A stretch of 7,556 nt of DNA, from positions 1 through 7,556 of the forward strand of contig JAJZNY010000092.1 of the NCBI GenBank assembly GCA_021852245.1, read 5' to 3'. The notes below the pieces were generated by a model. The model made no database searches, had not been told where the DNA came from, and saw only the letters and a program-made list of their open reading frames with translations. Within the stretch, counting starts at the first letter, position 1. Each line of letters begins with the position of its first letter. This document shows positions 1 to 7,404 of the stretch, piece after piece. Position numbers and translations under genes: made by a program. The DNA comes from Planctomycetota bacterium. Its GTDB lineage: Bacteria; Planctomycetota; Phycisphaerae; WQYP01.

Positions 1-86
1 CCGCTTTTTGTTGCTTACTTTGTGCGGATAATGCACGCTGAATACTCCCGCGAATAAATGAAATAACTGCCTCGGCTGGCAGGCAA

Positions 87-2261
87 TCAACGTATATGAA
101 CCAATATCGACCGGTACGACCGATTCCCCTGGGCATCGGTGACACGGACTACAATCCGATGCGCCCCCGCCGATAGCGCTCGGGTCTCCGCGGAGAACGC
201 CTCCAGCGGAGAATCCATTATGCTAGTCGATCCTGCCGCTGGCTGCCAATGTCTGCCGGAATCGACATCTATGGCAACCTGTTGAACGCTAACCATATGG
301 CTGTGGGCAATCCCCGTGATTTTTACCCTTCGCCCGGCGACAATGACGGCCTTCAGATTGGTTATGAATGGCGGCGTATTGACAACCGTAAACCAATTCG
401 TCTTCCGCGCTGTGGCCAATGCCATGGAAAGAGGATTCGATGGCGCATCGCTTGCAACAACTTTAATGCGGTACTGACCGTCCGGTAGACCATTGGTGGA
501 GAAATTGTACGTGGTATCAGAAAGATGTCGGGCAATCCGTATCCATACGGGGATGCCTTTCTGCTGATAATAAAGCGAATAAGCCAGCGTGTCTCCGTTG
601 GCGTCTTCGGCATTCCAGTTCACCACAACTGAATGCTTTCCATTTTGAAGTGGCGATGACGTGATGGAGCTTACGTCCGGCGCGACATTGATCTGCTCGT
701 ATCCAATTCGAACTTTTTGTACGACGGGGGACGGTCGCTTCGGTCCGCCCTTCAGCAGGATGCGAAATTGAAGATATCGTGCCGCCGGACTCGATATGGG
801 CTGGTACGAATTTGCCGGAATCGGGGCCGACCAGCGACTCCAGAATTTAGCGAATTTGTCCACGGATTTTACATTTCCTGACCGGGTTTCTATCTCCACG
901 GTATCACCGTGCGGGACAACGGCGGTAACGTGAGGCACACCCCAGTCAGCAGGGAGTTTGGCATCCAATACTCGGCTGGTATATGAGCCGGTCTGGTTCC
1001 ATCCGGGCCCAAATTGATAAATCTGACCCGAATTGGCCGTTCCGAGTGTTAAACCACCATCGGAATTCTTTGCGATGGCCAGAATATCGTGCTCTTTGAA
1101 GTGATGCAGCAATATCTGGGTCTGTGTTCCAGGGTTGTAGGAGATAAGTCGACCGTTAGGGCCTGTTCCCAGAATCAAGGCGTCATGCATATACACCATG
1201 GATAGGATCATGTCCGGTACCGCCAAAATTGGCATCACGCGACCATCCGGGGCGATGGCAAATACGGCATTCAGCTTCTTCGAGGCATTTGAGCCTGGAA
1301 ATGGCTGTGCTGAGGTAGGTGGGGCCATAACCGGCAGGGGAAGATGCCCCATATGGCGACGTACAGCCTTTTTCCCCGCTTTTCCACCTCCCGGCCCCAT
1401 GGATGGAACTGAAGCCGGCATTCCATCCGGCGCAGCCTGCGTTTTGAAGAAGCCGCCGCTGTTTTTTGCGCGATTCGGTGACGCTGTCGCAGCGTAAATC
1501 GTGCCTCCCTTTCCTATCGCCAGCGCGGATATTTCGGCGTGATCGGCCGACATCAATACAAAAGAGCGGCCGGAAGCGGCGTTGAGTTTAACCACCAATC
1601 CCGCGCCATCGGTTCCGGCGATCAGGTGGCGGCCGGTATGACTCATCACCAGAGCCATGATATTGTTCACGGGCAGGCTCGCCAGCAGGTGCGCCTTTCC
1701 ACTGCGATGAAGACTCCACACTTGGCCGTGCGGGCCGGTGGCAAGGTAAATCGCACCATTTTTTGCTGTTGCAATGTCCCAGATGTAGCGTACTTTGGGA
1801 TTGTAAAATAGCACCCGCGGCTTATGCCCGCCCCCCTGAAGCGGAATATCAAGCAGAGCCGAATGCGATCCGCACGCCGCCACCAGCAGATGATGAGCGC
1901 CGAGCATGTGGAGTGCTAGAATCTGCCGTCGGCCAGGCGGCGGTGCATAAAGAATAGATAGCTTGCCGTGATGAAGCTCGTAGACTTTTCCTTTGGGAGA
2001 ATCGCCGAAATAAATCCGACCATTGCGGGCCACCACCACCGCATTGATAAGTCCACGAAGAGGATGCGGCAATAGCGACGAAATTTCGCGGCTTAGTGAT
2101 AAATCACCGTAATTGTTAACAAGGGTATGGTGAAAAGTTCCGGCCGAATAAGCACGTTCGGTATTGAAATTCCAGGTTTTAACCTCTACAGCGCGAGCCA
2201 TGGTAGATGCAGAGGCAAACACCACGGCTGCGGTGAGGAAAAGTCCGACATTCAATTTCAT
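87..2261 (-). CDS. Exported beta-propeller / fibronectin-type repeat protein (function unknown)
   Basis: Encodes 724 residues from an ATG at 2261. I prefer this start because GGAGGT lies just upstream (2265-2270) and the first 24 residues form a clean signal peptide ending in ARA. A GTG at 2312 would add 17 residues in front of that signal. Residues about 58-423 contain repeated blade-like units of the type 'NGRIYFGDSPKGKVYEL', 'NGAIYLATGPHGQVWSL' and 'ILGTGPNGRLISYNP', which read as a beta-propeller. A Gly/Pro/Lys-rich, low-complexity insertion interrupts it at about 264-329. Residues about 424-524 (from 'GSYTSRVLDA' to 'ARYLQFRILL') look like a jelly-roll binding module. Residues 527-631 are fibronectin-III-like ('AEDANGDTLAYSLYYQQ', 'LPDGQYRIKVVASDAPSNP'), and a last Ig-like domain runs to the end. 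No catalytic motif is visible. It follows the S55-like gene by 52 bases, so the two are probably cotranscribed. The role is inferred only as extracytoplasmic binding or scaffolding. The gene call is firm; the domain names come from pattern reading. Confidence 0.88.
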   Translation of the reverse strand: MKLNVGLFLTAAVVFASASTMARAVEVKTWNFNTERAYSAGTFHHTLVNNYGDLSLSREISSLLPHPLRGLINAVVVARNGRIYFGDSPKGKVYELHHGKLSILYAPPPGRRQILALHMLGAHHLLVAACGSHSALLDIPLQGGGHKPRVLFYNPKVRYIWDIATAKNGAIYLATGPHGQVWSLHRSGKAHLLASLPVNNIMALVMSHTGRHLIAGTDGAGLVVKLNAASGRSFVLMSADHAEISALAIGKGGTIYAATASPNRAKNSGGFFKTQAAPDGMPASVPSMGPGGGKAGKKAVRRHMGHLPLPVMAPPTSAQPFPGSNASKKLNAVFAIAPDGRVMPILAVPDMILSMVYMHDALILGTGPNGRLISYNPGTQTQILLHHFKEHDILAIAKNSDGGLTLGTANSGQIYQFGPGWNQTGSYTSRVLDAKLPADWGVPHVTAVVPHGDTVEIETRSGNVKSVDKFAKFWSRWSAPIPANSYQPISSPAARYLQFRILLKGGPKRPSPVVQKVRIGYEQINVAPDVSSITSSPLQNGKHSVVVNWNAEDANGDTLAYSLYYQQKGIPVWIRIARHLSDTTYNFSTNGLPDGQYRIKVVASDAPSNPLSMALATARKTNWFTVVNTPPFITNLKAVIVAGRRVKITGIAHSHMVSVQQVAIDVDSGRHWQPAAGSTSIMDSPLEAFSAETRALSAGAHRIVVRVTDAQGNRSYRSILVHIR

Positions 2262-2264
2262 GCG

Positions 2265-2270
2265 ACCTCC
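2265..2270 (-). promoter_or_regulatory. Ribosome binding site deciding the start of the propeller gene
   Basis: Minus-strand GGAGGT lies three bases before the ATG at 2261. It matches the 16S anti-Shine-Dalgarno closely, and no comparable site precedes the alternative GTG at 2312. The spacing is short but usable. It argues that translation restarts here after the S55-like gene ends at 2314. Confidence 0.7.
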
Positions 2271-2313
2271 AATAAAAACAGTCTTCACCAGTTGAGTTCT
2301 CGTTTGGATCACG

Positions 2314-4323
2314 TCAATTCATCTGCGGCGGCCCGGCACCTGGAAAGAATGGCATGGGCGACGGTTGAGTTTTAATGGGTTCGGCAAATCGTCCAAATGG
2401 ATGCCGACGGACGGTAATCGGAATATCAATCTCCCCACCTGCGAGAACACCCGGCAAAGGCACACTGGTCGCGATGCTGTTCGCCAGCGGATAGACATTT
2501 GCAGGCGGATTTTCCGTCATGATGGTCAAACGGCTCGCCGGCAAGTTGGGCATCGATGTGCTGCCGACCGTCAATCCATGCGTGTTAAGCACCAGTTGGG
2601 CGTAGAGGCGGTCGGACTTGAACGACGTGATATACCGGATCGACCGTTTCAATGACGCCGTACTCAGGGCGGTGTAATATTGCGGAAAGATCGAGGCATT
2701 GTCGATCAGCAAATTGCTGCGCGACGATATCTGCAGGTTGTAGACCCCCTTCGGTGTGCCGACGGGAACTACAAGGCGTATGACGGCCGTGAAACTGTGT
2801 TGATGCTCCGGTCGGAGTCGCGCGTAGATGACGAGCGTGCCGCCGGGTTTTACAACACGGCGCGCCACCGACGCACTGATCAAAGAAACTGCATGCGATG
2901 TACCGTGGATGGAAATATTAAAATCCATGGACTTAAACGCCAAATCATGGAAGGGATTGTCATTGAGTATGGCAATGGGAAGCAGCACGCTGGTGGGATC
3001 AAAATTGCCTGTCGTGGCGCGATAGTCGACCGGTAATGAAAAGTTCCGGTAGTGGACGTCCCCACTGATGTGAACGGTGTATTTACCGTTCTTCTTGGTC
3101 AGATTCCGTTTGGCGGCCATACTTCCCAGAATCGCCGCCCCAATGGATTCTACTGTCGTGTTTCGGTTTGGATAAAGATTGTAGTGAAATACCTTCACCC
3201 AAGTGGGATGATGATATTCCACACGCACGGTGATCGGTACAGAGGCAGGTTTAGGGCCCAGGATTCCCATAATTCCCGTCTCTTGATCCATTAATAACGA
3301 TCCCTGAATCGGACCTGCAGCATCACCGAGCTTAAAGGAGGATTTGTAGATGGGCAGCACATGAAAAATATACGCCCCGGCAACCGGAAGATGCGTCGGC
3401 CCCTGAGCAAAAAAGCGGTGGCCGAAGGCATAAACATGATGATGAACGATTGCCGTCACCGTGCCGATGGCACACATGTCCATGTCACCGGACATCAGCG
3501 GTACTGAAATGGCAGCGCCGGGACGTAAATCCAGGGCGCCGGGTTTGAGCAGCCCTTCTCCGCCGAGTTTGGAATCCACGCCCGCCCCACCACCGGAGAG
3601 TGCGGTGAGACCGGAACCTCGCAATCCCTGACGCAGAAAACGTAATACGGATGAATCCGCGGTGGAGATCATCAGCGGAGTTGAAAGCATTCGAATGCCG
3701 CCGCTGCTCGACGAATCCGATCGGCGAGCCGGCGATTGGGTCCAAAGATGGTGCGGATAGACGCGGGAAATCAAGGTGCTGAAGCCGGGCACATCTGAAC
3801 GCCTCGCCTTGTTCAGCAACCAGGAAATGGCCGATCCCCCCCCCTCCTGCCGCTCCGCCATTTTATTCGGCATCGGAATGCGGAGCATCTGGCGAATGGG
3901 TTGGACGCCACCGATCGGATCCTTGGAGTATGGCCAACCGTATGCGATTGCACCGATGAGTTTCCCGTCAATATACACCGGCGATCCGCTCATCCCTTCA
4001 ATAATGCCTGACTTCTGCAATCCCAGTCCATAACAGCGAACCAGAATTACATTCATGTCCGGCTGGAAATCTTTAATAACGTCGATGATTTTAACTTTGA
4101 ATTTCTGTATTTTGGCCCCGCGCATCACGGTCAGCCCGTAACCGATCATCCCGGGCCGAAGCTTATTCTCAAAAAGAAAGCGGGCAGGATCAGGATTAAA
4201 ATACTTGCTGTGGACACCTGCAGCTGTCGGTGCCGCCCCCGCATCCGATGGCTTGGCCAACGCCATTCCGAGGAGAATGCCTACGCCGACAGAAACTGTT
4301 ACAACTAACTTTCCGGCTCTCAA
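2314..4323 (-). CDS. Exported SpoIVB-type S55 peptidase-like protein with permuted halves
   Basis: Encodes 669 residues from a TTG start, supported by AAAGGA seven bases upstream and an immediate signal peptide (about 1-23, ending ALA). Residues about 54-147 match the C-terminal half of the SpoIVB S55 domain: 'QKFKVKIIDV', then 'SGIIEGMSGSPVYIDGKLIG', then a terminal 'IRQML' resembling SpoIVB's 'IEWML'. Ser112 in GMSGSP is the expected nucleophile. Residues about 160-265 are a Ser/Gly-rich linker. Residues about 285-355 match the N-terminal half: 'AIGTVTAI', 'YAFGH' (His302, equivalent to SpoIVB His236) and 'GSLLMDQETGIMG'. The halves are therefore swapped relative to SpoIVB. The Asp363 position, exactly 15 residues before the Ser, is Cys97. 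The remainder (about 390-640) is beta-rich, with 'KPGGTL' and 'VPVGTPKGVYNL' of the kind found in the tails of S55-domain proteins. Activity cannot be assumed; it may be a protease or a non-catalytic relative. It heads the operon with the propeller gene. Confidence 0.88.
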   Translation of the reverse strand: MRAGKLVVTVSVGVGILLGMALAKPSDAGAAPTAAGVHSKYFNPDPARFLFENKLRPGMIGYGLTVMRGAKIQKFKVKIIDVIKDFQPDMNVILVRCYGLGLQKSGIIEGMSGSPVYIDGKLIGAIAYGWPYSKDPIGGVQPIRQMLRIPMPNKMAERQEGGGSAISWLLNKARRSDVPGFSTLISRVYPHHLWTQSPARRSDSSSSGGIRMLSTPLMISTADSSVLRFLRQGLRGSGLTALSGGGAGVDSKLGGEGLLKPGALDLRPGAAISVPLMSGDMDMCAIGTVTAIVHHHVYAFGHRFFAQGPTHLPVAGAYIFHVLPIYKSSFKLGDAAGPIQGSLLMDQETGIMGILGPKPASVPITVRVEYHHPTWVKVFHYNLYPNRNTTVESIGAAILGSMAAKRNLTKKNGKYTVHISGDVHYRNFSLPVDYRATTGNFDPTSVLLPIAILNDNPFHDLAFKSMDFNISIHGTSHAVSLISASVARRVVKPGGTLVIYARLRPEHQHSFTAVIRLVVPVGTPKGVYNLQISSRSNLLIDNASIFPQYYTALSTASLKRSIRYITSFKSDRLYAQLVLNTHGLTVGSTSMPNLPASRLTIMTENPPANVYPLANSIATSVPLPGVLAGGEIDIPITVRRHPFGRFAEPIKTQPSPMPFFPGAGPPQMN

Positions 4324-4330
4324 GCTAACG

Positions 4331-4336
4331 TCCTTT
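4331..4336 (-). promoter_or_regulatory. Ribosome binding site for a TTG start
   Basis: Minus-strand AAAGGA sits seven bases before TTG at 4323. The spacing is ideal, and the reading from TTG begins directly with a basic then hydrophobic signal sequence (MRAGKLVVTV). No ATG or GTG closer to the signal peptide fits, so the rare TTG start is the best choice. Confidence 0.65.
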
Positions 4337-4584
4337 CTGCATCGGTTACAGCAGGTTGCCCCTCAACCGACGCTCCACATCATGAAGCCGCATTCTACCG
4401 GACGGCGCAAATCTGGCCAGTCACTAATTTCGGCGACTCAATCAACCGCCCAGCTTCCGAAACTTGTTACGGCAGGCATCTCCCCGGTGTTCAGGCGAGG
4501 TTGAAAGCATTCCTTCATACCGAGCCGGACTGCATTTCAAGTTGGCGGGCCAGGGACCGTGAGGGAATGATGCTCTTCGCTTAT

Positions 4585-4590
4585 TATATT
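4585..4590 (+). promoter_or_regulatory. Possible -10 box giving a leaderless mRNA
   Basis: TATATT ends five bases before the ATG of the glycosyltransferase gene at 4596. A -10 element here would place transcription initiation at or within a base or two of that ATG. No TTGACA-like -35 and no TG extension are visible, so this rests on the box, its position and the absence of a Shine-Dalgarno sequence. Confidence 0.3.
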
Positions 4591-4595
4591 GACTT

Positions 4596-5882
4596 ATGCT
4601 ACAACGCCGATATGAACTCGCTATTGTGCTGCCCGTCTATAACCATCATCTCACCGTTGGGCAGGTCATCCGCGACATCGTGGATGAATTTCCCAACCAA
4701 TTGCTGATTGTGGTTAACGACGGCAGCACGGACGGCACGGCCGCTGCTATCGAAACCGTTCATAAGGGCCATCCATGCGCGAGGATTCAGGTGCATACGC
4801 ACAACGTGAACCGTGGGAAGGGTTCCGCTCTCATGACGGGCTTCCGGGCGGCGGCGCAAGCGGGGTGTACGCATGCCATTACGATTGACGCGGACGGTCA
4901 GCATGATCTCAAGGACGCGGCTCGTCTGATCGCGGTAGCAAAACTCTTCCCCGATGAACTCATCATCGGGGATCGGCAGATTGATCGACATCCAACGCCG
5001 AAGAATTCGCGTCGTGGTCGGGATATGTCGCGTTTCTGGCTCTGGTTGCAGACCGGCATGGACGTACCGGATCCGCAGTGTGGATTACGCGTGTATCCTC
5101 TGGCGCAGGTCCTCTCCGTACGATGCTTCACGCGTCGTTATGATTTTGAGACGGAGATTGTTGCCAGGCTGGCGTGGAAGGGCCTGCGATTGATATCCGC
5201 TCCCATCACCTGTATTTATTTTTCGCCGGATAAGCGTGTCACACATTTTCGCCCTTTCATCGATACCACACGCGGAACTTGGATTAACATAGTCCTGACC
5301 ACACTTCGCATTTTGTCCATCCCACCCGGGCGTACCCGCCCGCCGTGCGCATACGAACCGATCCCCCTCCTGCGAAGCCTGCGGGATCGCAGACATTGGC
5401 GAAAAATCCTGAACCTTGATGGGTGTATGCCTCTCGAATCATCGCTGGTTGCCGCAGCCGTCGGCATCGGCGTGCTGATTGCGTTCATTCCAGTCTACGG
5501 ACTTCAGACCATCTTAGCTATTTACATTGCCCGGCGTCTTCATCTGAATTTGCCGTTGATGGTTCTCTCCACTCAGATATCCATCCCCCCCCTGTCCATC
5601 GGCATCATTTTGGTCAGTCTGATCTGCGGGCACCTGATAATCCATGGCACCTGGCCGCCGATTTCCATATCGGCGCTCCGCCAGCACTCCATGTGGTATT
5701 GGTTGGCGGCGTTTACCGGAGATTTATTCCTTGGTGGCATAGTCTGCGGGCTGATTGCAGGCACAATTTCTCTGCTTTCAACTCGTTTACTCTTGAGGAT
5801 GTGTCGTAGTGTAAACACCGGGAACCTGGGATCGTCGGCCACTGCTTGCATCGACCTGCAAACCCACCTGAAAGGGCAATAA
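4596..5882 (+). CDS. Family 2 glycosyltransferase fused to DUF2062 membrane domain
   Basis: Encodes 428 residues. The first about 215 form a GT-A, family 2 glycosyltransferase of the DPM1/polyprenyl-phosphate sugar transferase type. Visible motifs are 'VLPVYN' (11-16), 'NDGSTDGT' (41-48, nucleotide binding), 'NRGKG' (72-76), 'DADGQHD' (98-104, DxD-type metal binding), 'GDR' (125-127), 'DPQCGLRVY' (159-167) and 'RYDFETEIV' (181-189). Residues 218-240 are probably a membrane-lying helix. Residues about 275-400 match DUF2062 ('IGVLIAFIPVYGLQTILAIY', then 'NLPLMVLSTQISIPPLSIG'), with about three or four membrane spans. By family, it should move a sugar from an NDP-sugar to a lipid carrier or lipid at the inner membrane; donor and acceptor cannot be read from sequence. 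The ATG is the first possible start because an in-frame TGA lies at 4590-4592. The conserved sequence begins at residue 6. No Shine-Dalgarno is present. It stands alone, divergent from the S55 operon and convergent with the oxidase gene. Confidence 0.92.
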   Translation: MLQRRYELAIVLPVYNHHLTVGQVIRDIVDEFPNQLLIVVNDGSTDGTAAAIETVHKGHPCARIQVHTHNVNRGKGSALMTGFRAAAQAGCTHAITIDADGQHDLKDAARLIAVAKLFPDELIIGDRQIDRHPTPKNSRRGRDMSRFWLWLQTGMDVPDPQCGLRVYPLAQVLSVRCFTRRYDFETEIVARLAWKGLRLISAPITCIYFSPDKRVTHFRPFIDTTRGTWINIVLTTLRILSIPPGRTRPPCAYEPIPLLRSLRDRRHWRKILNLDGCMPLESSLVAAAVGIGVLIAFIPVYGLQTILAIYIARRLHLNLPLMVLSTQISIPPLSIGIILVSLICGHLIIHGTWPPISISALRQHSMWYWLAAFTGDLFLGGIVCGLIAGTISLLSTRLLLRMCRSVNTGNLGSSATACIDLQTHLKGQ

Positions 5883-5991
5883 ATTTCAGTCGTGGCCAGG
5901 GGGAGTTTTGAATTCAGGCTAAGCGGCGAAACATCCTCGACATTGCCGCCATTCACCATAAAAATTGCTGCGGCATCACTCACCGTTTTCT

Positions 5992-7404
5992 TTACATCGG
6001 TTGTGCCGCCGGTGACGAGGGTCCCGGAATCGGTGCGGGGATGTTATCTGGATTAATCCCGTCATGATTCAGATCGCGTTTTTCCGCCGGCTCGGCGACG
6101 GTTCCGGGCGGTGCCAGTGATTTATACCAGCCCACATCCGCATAGCTGGTGATGTCGTCACGAACTTTCAGGATGGTAAACATGCCGCCCATATTGATAA
6201 AACCATAAGGCCCCTTTCCACCTTCCATCGGCGCCGTGTTCGCCATCGTCGGCATATTCATGGGCGTACTCATGCCATTCTTCCCCATGGTCATGTATTG
6301 GGGAAGAAGTTTCCGCATTTTCTCACCCAGATCTCCAGGCTTTACGCCGATCATATTGCCAAAATGATGTCCCATCTGCGTCATGGTATGGTGCGTCATA
6401 TGGCAATGCATGGCCCAATCGCCCGGATTGGATGCATCGAACTCGACGACCCGCGTTGCGCCTACCGGCACCAGCACCGTGGTTTCAGGCTGCCACGCGG
6501 AAGGGGGATAATCACCGCCATCACTGCCTACGACCTGAAATGAATAGTTATGCAGATGGATGGGATGATGATCCATGGGGCCGAGATTGCCCAGACGAAT
6601 GCGAACCCGCTGCCCGGTGCGGGCCACCAGTGGATGGGTCGATGGGAATGACTTTCCGTTCATGGTAAAGACATTGAAATCTGACATCTCAAGCGGATTG
6701 GGGCGATAGGTGCCGGGCACGATGCTCCATTCATGAAGCATGATCGCAAAATCGCGGTCAACCCGGTACTGCGGCTTGCGGGGATGAATCACAAACATCC
6801 CGGTCATTCCCAATGCAATCTGCGTCATTTCATCATAATGGGGGTGATACATTTTGGTTCCGGGCTCCACAAGATTGAATTCATATTTGAACGTCTCACC
6901 CGGTAGGATGGGCTTTTGTGTCATTCCGCCGACGCCATCCATCCCATTATCGACGTAGACACCGTGCCAGTGAACGGTCGTAGGCTCCGGCAATCGGTTG
7001 GTGACATAAATGCGAACGCGTTCCCCTTCCACCGCTTCGAGCACCGGATGAAGCATGCCATTGTATCCCCATACGAGAGCCTTGAGGCCGGGGACAAATT
7101 CATTCCAGAACTCCATCGCCACCATGTGAAAAACCTTGACGCCGTCGACAATCTTGAATGGCAGTGTACCGGTGTTAGGAGCCACCACAGGAAGATAATC
7201 CCGGTTGGGCAAGCCGGGCGGCAGAGGTCTGGCGCTCAGCGCATCGGCCCGTGACTTTGATTGCATTCGACCGCCGTAGGAAGCCCCCTGATGTGCTATG
7301 GTGGACAAGGACGCTCCCTCTGCGGCCCGAGCCTTGAACATGGCCCCCGCCGCCAGGGCGGCGCCGGAGGTGAGCATGGCACGACGATTGATTTTTTCAC
7401 TCAT
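5992..7404 (-). CDS. Tat-exported multicopper oxidase
   Basis: Encodes 470 residues. The N-terminus carries a twin-arginine-type signal (Asn-Arg-Arg-Ala-Met-Leu at 6-11, then an Ala-rich stretch and ARA near 25-27), fitting a cofactor enzyme exported folded to the periplasm. All four copper motifs are intact: 'HWHG' (145-148), 'HPH' (187-189), 'HPIHLH' (280-285) and 'HCHMTHH' with Met344 (333-344, the HCHxxxHxxxxM pattern giving the type 1 Cys334 and axial Met). It should therefore bind one type 1 copper and a trinuclear cluster and couple substrate oxidation to reduction of O2 to water. A Met-rich segment (363-408, ten Met) resembles copper-binding regions of copper-tolerance oxidases. The family also includes manganese oxidases and laccases, so the substrate is uncertain; Cu(I) is the best guess from context. 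Its ATG overlaps the stop of a TolC-like gene, with AAGGAG seven bases upstream inside that gene. The tail contains a 'DLNHDGIN' Asp/Asn loop. Confidence 0.93.
   Translation of the reverse strand: MSEKINRRAMLTSGAALAAGAMFKARAAEGASLSTIAHQGASYGGRMQSKSRADALSARPLPPGLPNRDYLPVVAPNTGTLPFKIVDGVKVFHMVAMEFWNEFVPGLKALVWGYNGMLHPVLEAVEGERVRIYVTNRLPEPTTVHWHGVYVDNGMDGVGGMTQKPILPGETFKYEFNLVEPGTKMYHPHYDEMTQIALGMTGMFVIHPRKPQYRVDRDFAIMLHEWSIVPGTYRPNPLEMSDFNVFTMNGKSFPSTHPLVARTGQRVRIRLGNLGPMDHHPIHLHNYSFQVVGSDGGDYPPSAWQPETTVLVPVGATRVVEFDASNPGDWAMHCHMTHHTMTQMGHHFGNMIGVKPGDLGEKMRKLLPQYMTMGKNGMSTPMNMPTMANTAPMEGGKGPYGFINMGGMFTILKVRDDITSYADVGWYKSLAPPGTVAEPAEKRDLNHDGINPDNIPAPIPGPSSPAAQPM

Larger units (their letters stand above)
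4324..4595. other. Divergent intergenic region with presumed promoters in both directions
   Basis: This 272-base stretch separates the minus-strand S55 operon from the plus-strand glycosyltransferase gene and must hold promoters for both. Toward the S55 gene I see a TAGAAT on the minus strand (4392-4397), which could be a -10 box but has no good -35. There is also a five-base-pair hairpin GGTTG/CAACC (4354-4358 with 4364-4368) in the expected 5' leader. Toward the glycosyltransferase there is TATATT at 4585-4590. I find no tRNA, repeat or convincing small gene. Open frames here lack a ribosome binding site and recognisable protein. Confidence 0.5.

Noticed and set aside
68..85. Inverted repeat TGCCT/AGGCA just downstream of the propeller gene
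   Set aside because: The stem is only five base pairs with an eight-base loop, and the following minus-strand sequence has no continuous T tract, so it is not a convincing terminator.
2262..2312. GTG start at 2312 for the propeller gene
   Set aside because: It would add 17 residues in front of a good signal peptide, while a strong GGAGGT directly precedes the ATG at 2261.
4205..4707. Plus-strand open frames overlapping the S55 gene start, the intergenic region and the glycosyltransferase start
   Set aside because: They have no ribosome binding site and no recognisable protein. They overlap well-supported genes in other frames.
5944..5975. Inverted repeat TGCCGC/GCGGCA between the convergent genes
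   Set aside because: The six-base-pair stem has a 20-base loop. TTTTCTTT follows only after about ten bases on the plus strand and there is no T tract on the minus strand, so terminator function for either gene is weak.
5573..5983. Minus-strand open frame of 136 codons beginning 'MSDAAAIFMVNGG'
   Set aside because: Most of it lies antisense to the DUF2062 part of the glycosyltransferase. It starts with GTG, has no convincing ribosome binding site and resembles no family I know.
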